A stretch of 64,000 bases of DNA from an uncultured Lachnospiraceae bacterium (GCA_934317005.1 CAKREB010000004.1:62001-126000), one strand, 5' to 3'; positions 48,429-57,403 are shown, counted from the stretch's first letter. Translations and numbers: made by a program. The notes: generated by a model from the sequence alone, not told the origin.

Positions 48429-49676
48429 ATGGAGAGAAGATGTGTGATCACTGGACTGGGAGCAGTAACACCACTGGGAAGTACAGTAGACACTTTTTGG
48501 GACAATATTAAGAATGGTGTATGTGGTATCGACTATATCAAAAAGTTTGATACAACAGACTTTAAAGTGAAGATTGCAGCAGAGGTAAAAGACTTTGATC
48601 CGCTACAGTATATGACCAAAAAGGATGTAAAAAGAAATGATCTTTTTGCTATTTATGCGTTAGCTGCGGGAATACAGGCTTTTGAGGATTCCGGTCTGGA
48701 TATGGAAAAAGAAGATGCAGAGCGTGTTGGTGTTATTGTTGGTTCCGGTGTGGGTGGTCTGATGACGATGGAAGAACAGGTGCTTCGTATGAACGAAAAG
48801 GGACCTTCCAGAGTATCTCCTCTCTTTATTACAATGACAATCGGAAACATGGCAGCAGGAAATATCGCGATCCGCACAGGTGCAAAGGGTGTCTGTGAGG
48901 ATATTGTTACTGCATGTGCGACAGGAACAAACTGTATCGGTACAGCATTTCGTAATATTAAGCATGGTTATCTGGATGCCTGCATTGCAGGTGGTGCAGA
49001 GGGTGCGATCTGTAAGATTGGCGTAGCAGGATTTACAAATCTGACAGCACTTTCTACGGAAGAAGATCCGAAAAAGGCATGCCGTCCATTTGACAAAGAC
49101 AGAAATGGTTTTGTTATGGGAGATGGTTCCGGTGTACTGGTGCTTGAGGAGATGGAGCACGCACTGGCAAGAGGTGCTAAGATCTACGGCGAGGTTGTAG
49201 GTTATGGTGCGACAGGTGATGCTTATCATGTAACACTGCCGGAGCCAACCGGTGAGGGTGCTGCAAGAGCCATGAAGATGGCAATGGATGAAGCAGGCAT
49301 CGGACAGGATCAGGTAGATTATATCAATGCACATGGTACGAGTACACATGCCAATGATGTAGGAGAAACAAAAGCGATTAAGATTGCATTGGGAGAAGAA
49401 AATGCAAAAAATACGCCGATCAGTTCTACGAAATCAATGACAGGTCATTTGCTTGGTGCAGCGGGTGCTATCGAAGCAATCTGCTGTGTGAAAGCATTGG
49501 AAGAGGGATTTTTACCACCAACGATTAATTATCATACACCGGATGAAGAGTGCAATCTAGATTACATTCCAAACGAAGGAAGAGAAGCTAAGGATGCGAT
49601 GTATGCACTGTCTAATTCACTTGGATTTGGTGGACATAACGGAGTTCTCTGCTTTAAAAAGTGGACAGGAAAATAA
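48429..49676 (+). CDS. fabF: 3-oxoacyl-ACP synthase II
   Basis: The elongation condensing enzyme, ~415 residues. The start MERRCVITGLGAVTPLG is typical of FabF, preceded by GGAGAG, so ATG 48429 was preferred over 48417. Catalytic residues are the cysteine in VTACATGTNCIG and histidines in NAHGTSTHAND and TGHLLGAAG. Confidence 0.97.
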   Translation: MERRCVITGLGAVTPLGSTVDTFWDNIKNGVCGIDYIKKFDTTDFKVKIAAEVKDFDPLQYMTKKDVKRNDLFAIYALAAGIQAFEDSGLDMEKEDAERVGVIVGSGVGGLMTMEEQVLRMNEKGPSRVSPLFITMTIGNMAAGNIAIRTGAKGVCEDIVTACATGTNCIGTAFRNIKHGYLDACIAGGAEGAICKIGVAGFTNLTALSTEEDPKKACRPFDKDRNGFVMGDGSGVLVLEEMEHALARGAKIYGEVVGYGATGDAYHVTLPEPTGEGAARAMKMAMDEAGIGQDQVDYINAHGTSTHANDVGETKAIKIALGEENAKNTPISSTKSMTGHLLGAAGAIEAICCVKALEEGFLPPTINYHTPDEECNLDYIPNEGREAKDAMYALSNSLGFGGHNGVLCFKKWTGK

Positions 49677-49715
49677 TCAGAAGCAGAGAAAATGCTGGAA
49701 AGGTTGGTAGAAACA

Positions 49716-50207
49716 ATGCAGTTTGATGAAGTCAAAGAATTAATTGATATATTTGAAAAGACAGATTTAAATGATATGGAAGTACAGCTTGACAATGCGG
49801 TTGTAAGATTGAATCGTGGTTCTGTTTCACCCTGGGCAGGAAATGTGTCAGGGGCGCAGACACCACAGAATACAACATCTGCGGCAAATGTAACAGCTGC
49901 ACCAAAAGCAGCAGAGGCTTTAGAGCAGACATCAGATAATGAGGAGCTTCCATTTTCTACACAGGAGGACGGTTCAAAGATTATTAAAGCACCAATCGTA
50001 GGAACATTTTATCAGAGTGCAGCACCGGATGAACCGCCGTTTGTAAAAGTCGGAGATACGATTTCCGAAGGAGAGGTTGTCTGCATTATTGAAGCTATGA
50101 AGTTTATGAATGAGGTGAATAGTACAGTCAGTGGTACGATTACAGAAGTTCTGGTTAAGGACGGGGACTTTGTAGAGTATGGTCAGGAACTGTTCCGTGT
50201 GAAATAA
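49716..50207 (+). CDS. accB: Biotin carboxyl carrier protein of acetyl-CoA carboxylase
   Basis: About 163 residues: an N-terminal helical region (DEVKELIDIFEKTDL), a Pro/Ala/Thr linker, and a C-terminal biotinyl domain with the EAMKFMNE biotin-lysine motif. ATG 49716 gives the family-typical N-terminus; an ATG at 49692 is also open and neither has a strong ribosome binding site. Confidence 0.95.
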   Translation: MQFDEVKELIDIFEKTDLNDMEVQLDNAVVRLNRGSVSPWAGNVSGAQTPQNTTSAANVTAAPKAAEALEQTSDNEELPFSTQEDGSKIIKAPIVGTFYQSAAPDEPPFVKVGDTISEGEVVCIIEAMKFMNEVNSTVSGTITEVLVKDGDFVEYGQELFRVK

Positions 50208-50222
50208 TGGAGGGTATAAAAT

Positions 50223-50651
50223 ATGGTAATGGATATTAATGAGATCATGTCGATTCTTCCGCATAGACAGCCGTTTTTATTAGTTGACCGCGTAGAAGAG
50301 ATGGTACCTGGAGAATCAATTACAGCGATCAAAAATGTAACATACAATGAGCCGTTTTTTGCAGGTCATTTTCCGGGTGAGCCGGTTATGCCTGGCGTGT
50401 TGATCGTGGAAGCGATGGCACAGGCAGGTGGTGTTGCGATCATGTGTATGGATGAGTACCGTGGAAAGACAGGTTACTTTGGTGCGATCAAGAATGTTAA
50501 GTTCAAGAGAAAAGTAGTACCGGGAGATACACTTCGCATGGAGCTTGAATTGGAAAAATTGAAGAAAAATGTTGCAGTGGGTCACGGAACAGCTTATGTA
50601 GGAGATGAAGTGGCTGCACAGATCGGTCAGTTTATGTTTGTGATCGAATAA
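50223..50651 (+). CDS. fabZ: 3-hydroxyacyl-ACP dehydratase FabZ
   Basis: A 142-residue hot-dog-fold dehydratase. It has IMSILPHRQPFLLVDRV and the catalytic GHFPGEPVMPGVLIVEA motif (His and Glu). It lies between accB and accC, as in Streptococcus pneumoniae. Confidence 0.97.
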   Translation: MVMDINEIMSILPHRQPFLLVDRVEEMVPGESITAIKNVTYNEPFFAGHFPGEPVMPGVLIVEAMAQAGGVAIMCMDEYRGKTGYFGAIKNVKFKRKVVPGDTLRMELELEKLKKNVAVGHGTAYVGDEVAAQIGQFMFVIE

Positions 50652-50745
50652 ACGGTTTAAGAAATACAGGATAGAGTATGGTAAGCGTTAACCTGTTTTC
50701 TGACTTTTGTGAATGAAAGTATAGCGAATGCTATGGGAGGCGCAG

Positions 50746-52104
50746 ATGTTTGATAAGATTTTGATAGCAAATCGTGGCGAGATTGCAGTGCGGATCATCC
50801 GTGCATGCCGCGAGATGGGGATAAAGACGGTTGCTGTTTTTTCAGAGCCGGATAGGGAGGCTTTGCACGCACAGCTTGCGGATGAGGCTGTCTGTATTGG
50901 CTCGGCAAAGGCAGCAGACAGTTATAATAATATGAATAACCTGATCAGTGCTGCAGTGGAGAAAAAAGCAGAGGCAATCCATCCGGGATTTGGATTTCTG
51001 TCAGAGAATAGTACATTTGCAGCAATGTGTGAAGAGTGTAATATTAAATTTATCGGTCCTGATGCGTCTGTCATTGATGCGATGGGAAACAAATCCAATG
51101 CCAGAGAAATGATGATCAAAGCAGGCGTTCCGGTTATTCCGGGAAGTGATGGAATTGTGGAGGATATAGAACAGGCATACGAGATCGCTGACCGTTTGGG
51201 ATATCCTGTTATGGTAAAGGCCTCTGCCGGTGGTGGAGGAAAAGGAATCCGAATTGTTAGAAAGCGGGAAGAATTGCAGAAAGCCTTTGAGTCAGCCAAA
51301 GCAGAAACAAAAGCTGCTTTTGGAGATGACAGTATGTACATGGAAAAGGTAATTGAGCATGCGCGTCATGTGGAGGTGCAGGTTTTAGGAGATAAGTTTG
51401 GCAATGTGATTCACTTGGGAGAACGGGATTGTTCTCTACAGAGAAAAAATCAGAAGGTGTTAGAAGAAGCACCGAGTCCGGCTGTAACAACGGAAATTCG
51501 TGAAAAGCTCTGCGATGCTGCCGTTCGTGCTGCCAAAGCTGCCGGATATCAGAGTGCGGGAACGATTGAGTTTTTGTATGACGAGGCAACCGGGGCATTT
51601 TACTTTATGGAAATGAACACCAGAGTCCAGGTGGAACATCCGGTGACAGAAATGATTACAGGAGTAGATATTATTAAGGAACAGATTCGGATTGCGGATG
51701 GGAAAAAGCTTTCCATGTCACAAAACGATGTCAGGATTCAGGGACATGCAATCGAATGTCGAATCAATGCAGAAGCTCCAGAGAGAAACTTCGCACCATG
51801 TCCGGGACTGATCGATTATCTTTTGCTGCCGGCAGGAGGTCTTGGACTGCGTGTCGATACAGCAGTATATGAGGGATATGAGATTCCGCCGTTTTATGAT
51901 TCTATGATCGCAAAAGTCATCGTGCATGGAAAGAACAGAGAAGAAGCGATTGCAAAGATGAAGAGAGCGTTATATGAGTTTGTGATCAGCGGAATTGATA
52001 CAAATATAGAGTTTCAGAATCGTATTTTACATGACAAGGAATATCTGGCAGGAAAGTTTGACACATCATTTTTGGAAAAGAAACTGATTGAATGGAAGGA
52101 TTGA
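50746..52104 (+). CDS. accC: Biotin carboxylase subunit
   Basis: A 452-residue ATP-grasp enzyme that carboxylates the biotin of AccB. Motifs: [17 protein letters not shown], the ATP-binding [23 protein letters not shown], and [14 protein letters not shown] (catalytic loop). ATG 50746 sits just after GGGAGG; the ATG at 50728 would contain that site. Confidence 0.97.
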   Translation: MFDKILIANRGEIAVRIIRACREMGIKTVAVFSEPDREALHAQLADEAVCIGSAKAADSYNNMNNLISAAVEKKAEAIHPGFGFLSENSTFAAMCEECNIKFIGPDASVIDAMGNKSNAREMMIKAGVPVIPGSDGIVEDIEQAYEIADRLGYPVMVKASAGGGGKGIRIVRKREELQKAFESAKAETKAAFGDDSMYMEKVIEHARHVEVQVLGDKFGNVIHLGERDCSLQRKNQKVLEEAPSPAVTTEIREKLCDAAVRAAKAAGYQSAGTIEFLYDEATGAFYFMEMNTRVQVEHPVTEMITGVDIIKEQIRIADGKKLSMSQNDVRIQGHAIECRINAEAPERNFAPCPGLIDYLLLPAGGLGLRVDTAVYEGYEIPPFYDSMIAKVIVHGKNREEAIAKMKRALYEFVISGIDTNIEFQNRILHDKEYLAGKFDTSFLEKKLIEWKD

Positions 52105-52108
52105 TACT

Positions 52109-52996
52109 GTGAATTTATTTGGCAAAAAAAGTTACTTCCCGATCGATGGTGGGGAACGCACGAAGAAAACAGACAAGAAAAGATCAAAGAAAGAACCTTC
52201 TATTCCGGATGGAATGTGGATAAAGTGTAACACATGTAAGGCAATCATCTATAAGAAGGAAGTTACGGAATATAAGCTATGTCCGAACTGTGATGCGCAT
52301 TTTCGCATGAGTCCGTCAGAAAGAATTGCGATTACTTGTGATGAGGGGACTTTTAAAGAGCTGGATGCTGCTATGCGTCCTAAGAATCCGATGGGATATC
52401 CGGATTATGATGCGGTGATTGAAAAAGCACAGAAAAAAGCAGGAATTACAGAGGGTGTTGTGACCGGAACCTGCAAGATATGTGGTTATGATACGGTGAT
52501 TGCCATCATGGACAGTCACTTTATGATGGGAAGTATGGGCTCTGTGGTTGGTGAGAAAGTGACCAGAGCCGTAGAATATGCGACAGCGCATCGGCTGCCA
52601 ATCGTAATCTTTACTACTTCTGGTGGCGCAAGAATGCAGGAGGGAATCATTTCGCTGATGCAGATGGCAAAGGTATCGGAAGCATTAGGAAGACATGATG
52701 AAGCCGGACTTTTGTATGTTACCGTGTTGACAGATCCTACGACCGGAGGAGTGACGGCAAGCTTTGCGATGCTTGGCGATATTATTTTGGCGGAGCCAAA
52801 GGCATTGATCGGATTTGCCGGTCAGAGAGTCATTCAGGGAACCATCCATCAGCAGCTTCCGGAAGGCTTTCAGCGAGCAGAGTTTCAGCTGCAGCATGGA
52901 TTTGTAGATCGAATCGTTCATCGTGAGAAGCTTCGCAAGGAGCTTGGAAAGATTTTGCGGCTTCACAGTAAGCCAGAAAGTGAGGGAATGGAATGA
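52109..52996 (+). CDS. accD: Acetyl-CoA carboxylase carboxyltransferase subunit beta
   Basis: About 295 residues. The N-terminal C4 zinc ribbon is [11 protein letters not shown] and [10 protein letters not shown]; the crotonase-like domain follows with [10 protein letters not shown] and [22 protein letters not shown] at 52109 gives the usual MNLFGKK-like beginning, 4 bases after the accC stop. The stop overlaps accA as ATGA. Confidence 0.96.
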   Translation: MNLFGKKSYFPIDGGERTKKTDKKRSKKEPSIPDGMWIKCNTCKAIIYKKEVTEYKLCPNCDAHFRMSPSERIAITCDEGTFKELDAAMRPKNPMGYPDYDAVIEKAQKKAGITEGVVTGTCKICGYDTVIAIMDSHFMMGSMGSVVGEKVTRAVEYATAHRLPIVIFTTSGGARMQEGIISLMQMAKVSEALGRHDEAGLLYVTVLTDPTTGGVTASFAMLGDIILAEPKALIGFAGQRVIQGTIHQQLPEGFQRAEFQLQHGFVDRIVHREKLRKELGKILRLHSKPESEGME

Positions 52997-53790
52997 GTGA
53001 TGCAATGAAATCCGTTGCCATTGCCCGCATGGTAGAACGTCCTAACACAAAGCAGTTTATCAAGGCAATTTTTAAGGATTTTTTAGAATTTCATGGGGAT
53101 AGGCTGTTTGCTGATGACGGTGCGGTTGTCGGTGGAATTGCTTCCTTAGAAGGAACACCGGTAACGGTAATTGGTATTCAGAAAGGGCATACACTGGATG
53201 AAAATGTAGCCTGCAACTTTGGATCACCAAACCCGGAGGGATATCGGAAGGCACTGCGTCTGATGAAGCAGGCGGAGAAGTTTCACCGGCCGGTAATTAC
53301 ATTTATCAACACGGCAGGTGCATTTTGCGGAATTGGTGCAGAAGAACGTGGTCAGGGAGAGGCAATTGCACGAAACCTCATGGAAATGTCACGTTTAAAA
53401 ACACCGATCATCAGTATTTTTATCGGCGAAGGTGGAAGCGGTGGTGCGTTAGGTCTTGCTGTGGGAGATTATGTCTGGATGCTCGAGCATGGAATGTATT
53501 CGGTACTTTCACCGGAAGGCTTTGCCAGTATCCTGTGGAGAGATTCCAGCAGAGCCGCAGAGGCTGCGGAGCTGATGAAGATGACAGCAAGAGATCTGCT
53601 TAAAAATGAAGTCATCGACAGGATGTTTCTGGAACCGAAAGAGGGATTAGAGAACAATCTGGAGTATACAACAAAACAGTTAAAAGAAGCACTGTTAGAA
53701 ACGCTTCCGGAACTGATGAAAATGGACATGGATGCACTATTGGAAAAAAGATATCAGCGTTTCCGGAAATTTGGGGAATATACAGAATAG
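52993..53790 (+). CDS. accA: Acetyl-CoA carboxylase carboxyltransferase subunit alpha
   Basis: A 265-residue crotonase-fold subunit pairing with AccD. Typical segments are [35 protein letters not shown] and [21 protein letters not shown]. It is shorter than the ~319-residue E. coli protein, as in other Firmicutes. Its final nine codons and stop are part of a 29-bp direct repeat copied at 60515-60543. Confidence 0.96.
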   Translation: MSDAMKSVAIARMVERPNTKQFIKAIFKDFLEFHGDRLFADDGAVVGGIASLEGTPVTVIGIQKGHTLDENVACNFGSPNPEGYRKALRLMKQAEKFHRPVITFINTAGAFCGIGAEERGQGEAIARNLMEMSRLKTPIISIFIGEGGSGGALGLAVGDYVWMLEHGMYSVLSPEGFASILWRDSSRAAEAAELMKMTARDLLKNEVIDRMFLEPKEGLENNLEYTTKQLKEALLETLPELMKMDMDALLEKRYQRFRKFGEYTE

Positions 53791-53792
53791 AA
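53764..53792 (+). repeat. Left copy of 29-bp direct repeat (3' end of accA), putative attL
   Basis: The bases encode the last residues RKFGEYTE, the stop codon and AA. An exact copy lies at 60515-60543. The duplication of a gene's 3' end on both sides of foreign-looking DNA is characteristic of site-specific integration. Confidence 0.8.
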
Positions 53793-53837
53793 AGCACGGT
53801 AGCGTAATTAAGTTTTCGGAAAATTAAATATTGAAAA

Positions 53838-53898
53838 GGGCAGTTCCTTTGTATAAAGTTTTAAGTGACGAAACAAAAAACGAAAAGGAGAACTGCCC
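53838..53898 (+). promoter_or_regulatory. Hairpin sequestering a ribosome binding site
   Basis: GGGCAGTTC-CTTT (53838-53850) pairs with AAAGGAGAACTGCCC (53884-53898), apart from a two-base bulge. The 3' arm contains the Shine-Dalgarno AAGGAG of the next ORF. It could keep the message closed, or it could be the structured end of an insertion sequence. Confidence 0.6.
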
Positions 53899-53899
53899 C

Positions 53900-54034
53900 A
53901 TGTACAACAGTATAATCGAATTTATCGAAAAAGACACTACCAAAATTGAAAAATCTATCAAAGAATCATTATTATCCGGAAATATGATGCGTTTTGAAGA
54001 GAAACTGCTGGATACAGTCATTGAGTTTGAATGA
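53900..54034 (+). pseudogene. N-terminal fragment of an ISLre2/UPF0236-type transposase (probable)
   Basis: A 44-codon ORF beginning MYNSIIEFIEKD, charged and helical, ending at TGA. The start resembles N-termini of ISLre2-family transposases, but the remaining ~400 residues and the catalytic domain are missing. The identification rests on memory of the family pattern and is tentative; it could instead be an intact small protein gene controlled by the hairpin upstream. Confidence 0.4.
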
Positions 54035-54046
54035 CGGATTAAAATG

Positions 54047-54085
54047 CCGAAAACCTGTATTTATGCGGGTTTTCGGTATTTGTTT
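54047..54085 (+). terminator. Terminator after the 44-codon ORF
   Basis: CCGAAAACC / GGTTTTCGG stem followed by TATTTGTTTTAT. Confidence 0.8.
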
Positions 54086-54159
54086 TATCAAATGGCTCTA
54101 TTTGTGGGGAGAGTAATGTATAAATATGATAGATGCTTCAAGGTTTGGTAGGGTTAAGT

Positions 54160-54339
54160 GGATATTTTATTTAAATCGGAGAATTTTATTTTCCATGGGG
54201 TAAAAGACCCTGTCATCAGATATGCTTATATTATAATGTACATCTGGTGGATGATAATGTTCCATTAGATGGTGTGTTTCATGGATATGATGAGCTGGAT
54301 AATGGAAAAATTGTACATTTTGTTTCAAAGCAGATTTGA
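54160..54339 (+). pseudogene. Decayed coding fragment before the GNAT-pyrophosphatase gene
   Basis: Two frames show protein-like sequence: DILFKSENFIFHGVKDPV up to ~54230, then, after a frameshift, LVDDNVPLDGVFHGYDELDNG to a stop at 54337-54339. The stop lies 11 bases before the next start, as for an upstream operon gene. No family was recognised. Confidence 0.3.
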
Positions 54340-54350
54340 GGAAATAGTCA

Positions 54351-55151
54351 ATGATAGAAAATATGAAGGTAGAATTTGGCAGAGCATCAGATATTGATTC
54401 ATGGATGCGATTAGTGAGAAAAGTAAGTTGGAATTTTCCGGGATTAGAGACAGAGCAGAGTATAGATGAACACAAAATAATAGTACTGAAATTCATGAAT
54501 GATAAACGTGCTTTGTGCGTGAAGAACGAACAAGATATTGTTGGCGTACTTTTATATTCAAGGAAGCATAATATGATATGTTGTTTGGCTGTTGATCCAG
54601 CTTATCGAAAAAGGGGAATTGCTTCGCTTCTTTTAAGAGAGGCACTAGATGAACTTGATAGAGATAAAGACATAACTGTGTCTACATTTAGAGAAAATGA
54701 TGTTAAAGGAATTGCACCTAGAAAATTATATAAGAAATTCGGGTTTGAAGAAGGGGAGCTGATTGAAGAATTTGGATATCCTAATCAAAGATTTGTGTTG
54801 CATGCTAACAAAAGTGCTGATAATGCAGTGATTGGTATAACAGTAACTGTCACAGTTGATAGACCACTGGGAAGTTATCATCCGGAACATAAAGACATGT
54901 ATTATCCGGTAAATTATGGTTATATTGAAGGGATTATGGCACCAGACGGAGAAGAGCAGGACGCTTATATATTAGGTGTAAATGAACCGGTAGACAAGTT
55001 TACAGGAAAAATTATTGCCATTGTTCATAGGAAAGATGATATAGAAGAAAAGTGGGTAGTTGTGCCTGACGGAATAACTTTTTCAAAGGAAGAGATCAGG
55101 AGGCAGATTCATTTTCAGGAACAATATTTCGATAGTGAAATTGTGATGTAA
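54351..55151 (+). CDS. GNAT acetyltransferase fused to an inorganic-pyrophosphatase-like domain
   Basis: A 266-residue protein behind GAGGA. Residues ~1-150 are a GNAT domain: the acetyl-CoA loop is AVDPAYRKRGIASLLLREA, and YKKFGFEEG is a typical late strand-helix. Residues ~158-266 resemble a family of small clostridial pyrophosphatase-like proteins: TVDRPLGSYHPEHKDMYYPVNYGYIEG and the acidic APDGEEQDAYILG in place of the class I DGDPxD motif. Catalytic capacity of the second domain is uncertain. The natural substrate is unknown. Confidence 0.75.
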   Translation: MIENMKVEFGRASDIDSWMRLVRKVSWNFPGLETEQSIDEHKIIVLKFMNDKRALCVKNEQDIVGVLLYSRKHNMICCLAVDPAYRKRGIASLLLREALDELDRDKDITVSTFRENDVKGIAPRKLYKKFGFEEGELIEEFGYPNQRFVLHANKSADNAVIGITVTVTVDRPLGSYHPEHKDMYYPVNYGYIEGIMAPDGEEQDAYILGVNEPVDKFTGKIIAIVHRKDDIEEKWVVVPDGITFSKEEIRRQIHFQEQYFDSEIVM

Positions 55152-55275
55152 TATTAAGGAGATTGCCGTTTATGAGAAGTTAAAGGAAGAAATGAGAAGT
55201 AAGTATGCAGATGACAGGGTGGCATATACTAATGGAAAGCAAGATATGATAGATATTATTCTGAATTGCAAATAG
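55147..55275 (+). pseudogene. C-terminal fragment of a GrpB-family protein
   Basis: An open frame without a start encodes YEKLKEEM, then ADDRVAYTNGKQDMIDIIL and a stop. This matches the C-terminal end of GrpB/UPF0157 nucleotidyltransferase-like proteins (YE-L-K, DR-AYT-GK). The first ~130 residues are missing, so it is a relic. Confidence 0.55.
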
Positions 55276-55279
55276 ATTG

Positions 55280-55308
55280 TTGACATGAATTGCCAAGACT
55301 GGTATATT
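55280..55308 (+). promoter_or_regulatory. Consensus promoter of the attenuated GNAT gene
   Basis: TTGACA, 17 bases, TATATT: the best sigma-A promoter in the window, overlapping the end of the GrpB fragment. Confidence 0.8.
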
Positions 55309-55335
55309 ATTCAAAAAAATAAGGAGAACATACAC

Positions 55336-55398
55336 ATGAATCAGAACTTATATTCAAGACGTTATATGTACATGTATTACGGACATACACGACTATAA
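55336..55398 (+). CDS. 20-residue leader peptide
   Basis: ATG 55336 lies 9 bases after AAGGAG (55321-55326) and ~28 bases after the -10. The peptide is rich in Tyr, Arg and Met (MNQNLYSRRY, then MYMYYGHTRL). It is followed by ~110 structured bases and a terminator before the GNAT gene. This is the layout of ribosome-mediated attenuators upstream of inducible resistance genes. Confidence 0.65.
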   Translation: MNQNLYSRRYMYMYYGHTRL

Positions 55399-55546
55399 AC
55401 ATGCAAGGTTAGTGCATTAGGTTATAGCTTGTAGGTCTTTTAGTCTAGTGCATAAAACCAAAATATAAGAGAAGAATTTACATACATTGCATCTTATTAA
55501 ATTGGAGATATCGCACTGGACATTGAATGTTTGGTGCGATTTTTTA
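55399..55546 (+). promoter_or_regulatory. Transcription attenuator upstream of GNAT gene
   Basis: The terminator is ATCGCAC (55510-55516) / GTGCGAT (55534-55540) followed by TTTTT. Two upstream AGTGCAT copies (55411-55417, 55447-55453) can pair with GCACT of the terminator's 5' arm and so form an antiterminator. Ribosome stalling on the leader ORF could select between the structures. Confidence 0.6.
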
Positions 55547-55571
55547 TGTTTACAGGAAAGAGGTGCAGAAA

Positions 55572-56132
55572 ATGAGTGATTTAATTGAACTGAAACTGAT
55601 AACAAGTGAAGATGAAAATATGACATTGGTTGATTATGTGAAGAGTTGTATTAAGGTAAGGAGATTTAAGGAAGAGGATGCCAAAGAGGTCAGAAATCTT
55701 ATTGTCAGGAATTTCTTGGAGGTTAACAGTAAAGATTATGGCATATCAGCAATGGAGAAACTTGCAAAGGATTACGATGTGGAAAAGGTTCTGAATGTGG
55801 CAAGTTATGCGCATATGTATGTCTTTGAATTTGATGGAAAAATCGTTGGAACAGGTTCTATCTCAAGTTTTTGGGGAAGCGAAACAGAAAGTATACTTTT
55901 GTGTATTTTTGTCCTTCCGGAATTTCATGGAAAAGGTATTGGAAGAAAAATTATAAATACATTAGAAGCAGATGAATTTTATGTAAGGGCAAGCAGAATA
56001 GAGATACCGGCATCCATTACAGCAACTGAGTTTTATAGAAAATTTGGATATGATTATAAGAATGGTGTTAAGGAATTGGATGATGAGAATCATTACAGAT
56101 TGGAAAAATTTAAGGAGACAGGAGAGAAATAA
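55572..56132 (+). CDS. GNAT-family N-acetyltransferase
   Basis: A 186-residue acetyltransferase, ATG 55572 behind GAAAGAGG. The acetyl-CoA site is VLPEFHGKGIGRKIINTL, and ATEFYRKFGYDYKNG is the typical C-terminal GNAT segment. About 25 residues precede the normal GNAT start (VRRFKEEDAKEV) and are not part of the fold. Expression is predicted to be controlled by the leader peptide and terminator upstream. The substrate is unknown; drug acetylation is a possibility. Confidence 0.82.
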   Translation: MSDLIELKLITSEDENMTLVDYVKSCIKVRRFKEEDAKEVRNLIVRNFLEVNSKDYGISAMEKLAKDYDVEKVLNVASYAHMYVFEFDGKIVGTGSISSFWGSETESILLCIFVLPEFHGKGIGRKIINTLEADEFYVRASRIEIPASITATEFYRKFGYDYKNGVKELDDENHYRLEKFKETGEK

Positions 56133-56176
56133 CAACAGCGGAGCGTAGAGGCAAAGACATAGATAAGGAATTGTTG

Positions 56177-56206
56177 TAGAGGGAATAAAACCCCTCTATG
56201 ATTTTA
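56177..56206 (+). terminator. Terminator after GNAT gene
   Basis: TAGAGGG / CCCTCTA stem followed by TGATTTTATT. Confidence 0.65.
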
Positions 56207-56307
56207 TTGTTGGCAACTATAGGTTGCGAAAAAGAACTTTGAAATTGGTGGTAAAAATAATAATGATTTTGTACAATAAAATCAATAATTGCAGGAGGTA
56301 ATCTTTC

Positions 56308-56925
56308 ATGAAGTTATCTGAAAAAATAATAGAATTGCGGAAAGACAATGGAATGACGCAGGAAGAACTTGCATCAAAGTGTAATGTGAGCAGACAATCC
56401 ATATCCAAGTGGGAAGCAGATATTGCGTTGCCAGAAACGGAGAAATTGCTAATACTGGGAGAATTGTTTCATGTTTCCATGGATGTGTTGTTAAAGGATG
56501 AATTGATACTAAGCGAAGTTAAGGAAGTGCAGGGGTGTGGAGATAATGCAATTCAAGGGAAAAAGCAGGAAGTATATGAAGGAGTATTGATTAAAGAAAG
56601 TGTAACAGATGATACCATCATTGACTTGCTGAATGTACATAAGATTGAATTATGGAATACCGGTGGAAAGCCAAAATACTGGACGGTATTGTTTTTTACC
56701 AGTGACAAAAAAGATTTTCCGGAGGAAGTATCCAAAGTAATGGGAACTGATTCGGATAACGGTGGAAATTGGTTTGTAGACTTTAAGGCTGGGAATGTGA
56801 AGTACATTGTTTTCAAAGATAAAATTTTAAACTATCGGATTGGCAATCAGGCAGAAAAAGATGATGTGTGCAACGAATGTCGGAAAATGGGAATTGCCGA
56901 TGGAGAAATGAATTGGTCAGAATAG
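56308..56925 (+). CDS. XRE-type regulator with C-terminal domain of unknown function
   Basis: A 205-residue protein behind GCAGGAGG. Residues ~5-60 are a Cro/CI helix-turn-helix: MTQEELASKCNVSRQSISKWE. Residues ~90-205 form a separate domain with YEGVLIKES, an aromatic KYWTVLFF strand, NWFVDFKAG and a Cys pair near DVCNEC. Similar stand-alone proteins exist in Clostridia but no function is known to me. It may bind a ligand that controls DNA binding. Confidence 0.7.
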   Translation: MKLSEKIIELRKDNGMTQEELASKCNVSRQSISKWEADIALPETEKLLILGELFHVSMDVLLKDELILSEVKEVQGCGDNAIQGKKQEVYEGVLIKESVTDDTIIDLLNVHKIELWNTGGKPKYWTVLFFTSDKKDFPEEVSKVMGTDSDNGGNWFVDFKAGNVKYIVFKDKILNYRIGNQAEKDDVCNECRKMGIADGEMNWSE

Positions 56926-56933
56926 GAGCGGAT

Positions 56934-57002
56934 ATGAGAGCATTATTAACATCAGCAGGTTTGGAAACAGAAGGTTTGAAGGTTTTAATGAGTCTACAAT
57001 AG
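56934..57002 (+). pseudogene. Truncated peptidase E-like N-terminus
   Basis: GGAG and ATG 56934 lead into MRALLTSAGLETEG, which resembles the start of S51 peptidase-like proteins, but the frame stops after 22 codons because it runs into the next fragment in another frame. Confidence 0.35.
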
Positions 57003-57343
57003 GGTATTATCAGGCAATTAGCACGAATAACTGCAAAAATACTCATCAAGATAATCAAGTGCTATACCTTGAAGGCGTGAAATATCCGCTGGAAGAATTG
57101 TATTATGAACTGTATAGTTATTTTACTAAAATAGACAGTGATTTATTAACCAGTAAGAGAAGAAGTGTTTCCTCGGCATATAATGATGCTCGCTTTTGTA
57201 GTGACAACCCAATAAAGGAATATTTTTATATTCGATTTAAGTTGGACACAGCCAATAAGAGAAATGCTCTTGGATTCTTTTTTGATGCTTCTTTGACAGG
57301 ATACAAATTCGGATTGAATATTTATAATTTGGATGCGGGATAA
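56969..57343 (+). pseudogene. N-terminal fragment of a DUF2461 protein
   Basis: RFEGFNESTIGYYQAI through SSAYNDARFCSDNPIKEYFYIRF and GFFFDASLTGYKFGLNIYN follows the DUF2461 N-terminal half. No start codon precedes the conserved beginning, and the protein ends at ~120 residues instead of ~220. The junction with the S51-like start shows that two genes were joined and truncated. Confidence 0.6.
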
Positions 57344-57403
57344 CTGATATTATGGTATACTGATAGAGGTCTTTAAATTGGGATTATGGAGAGATACATA
57401 GTT

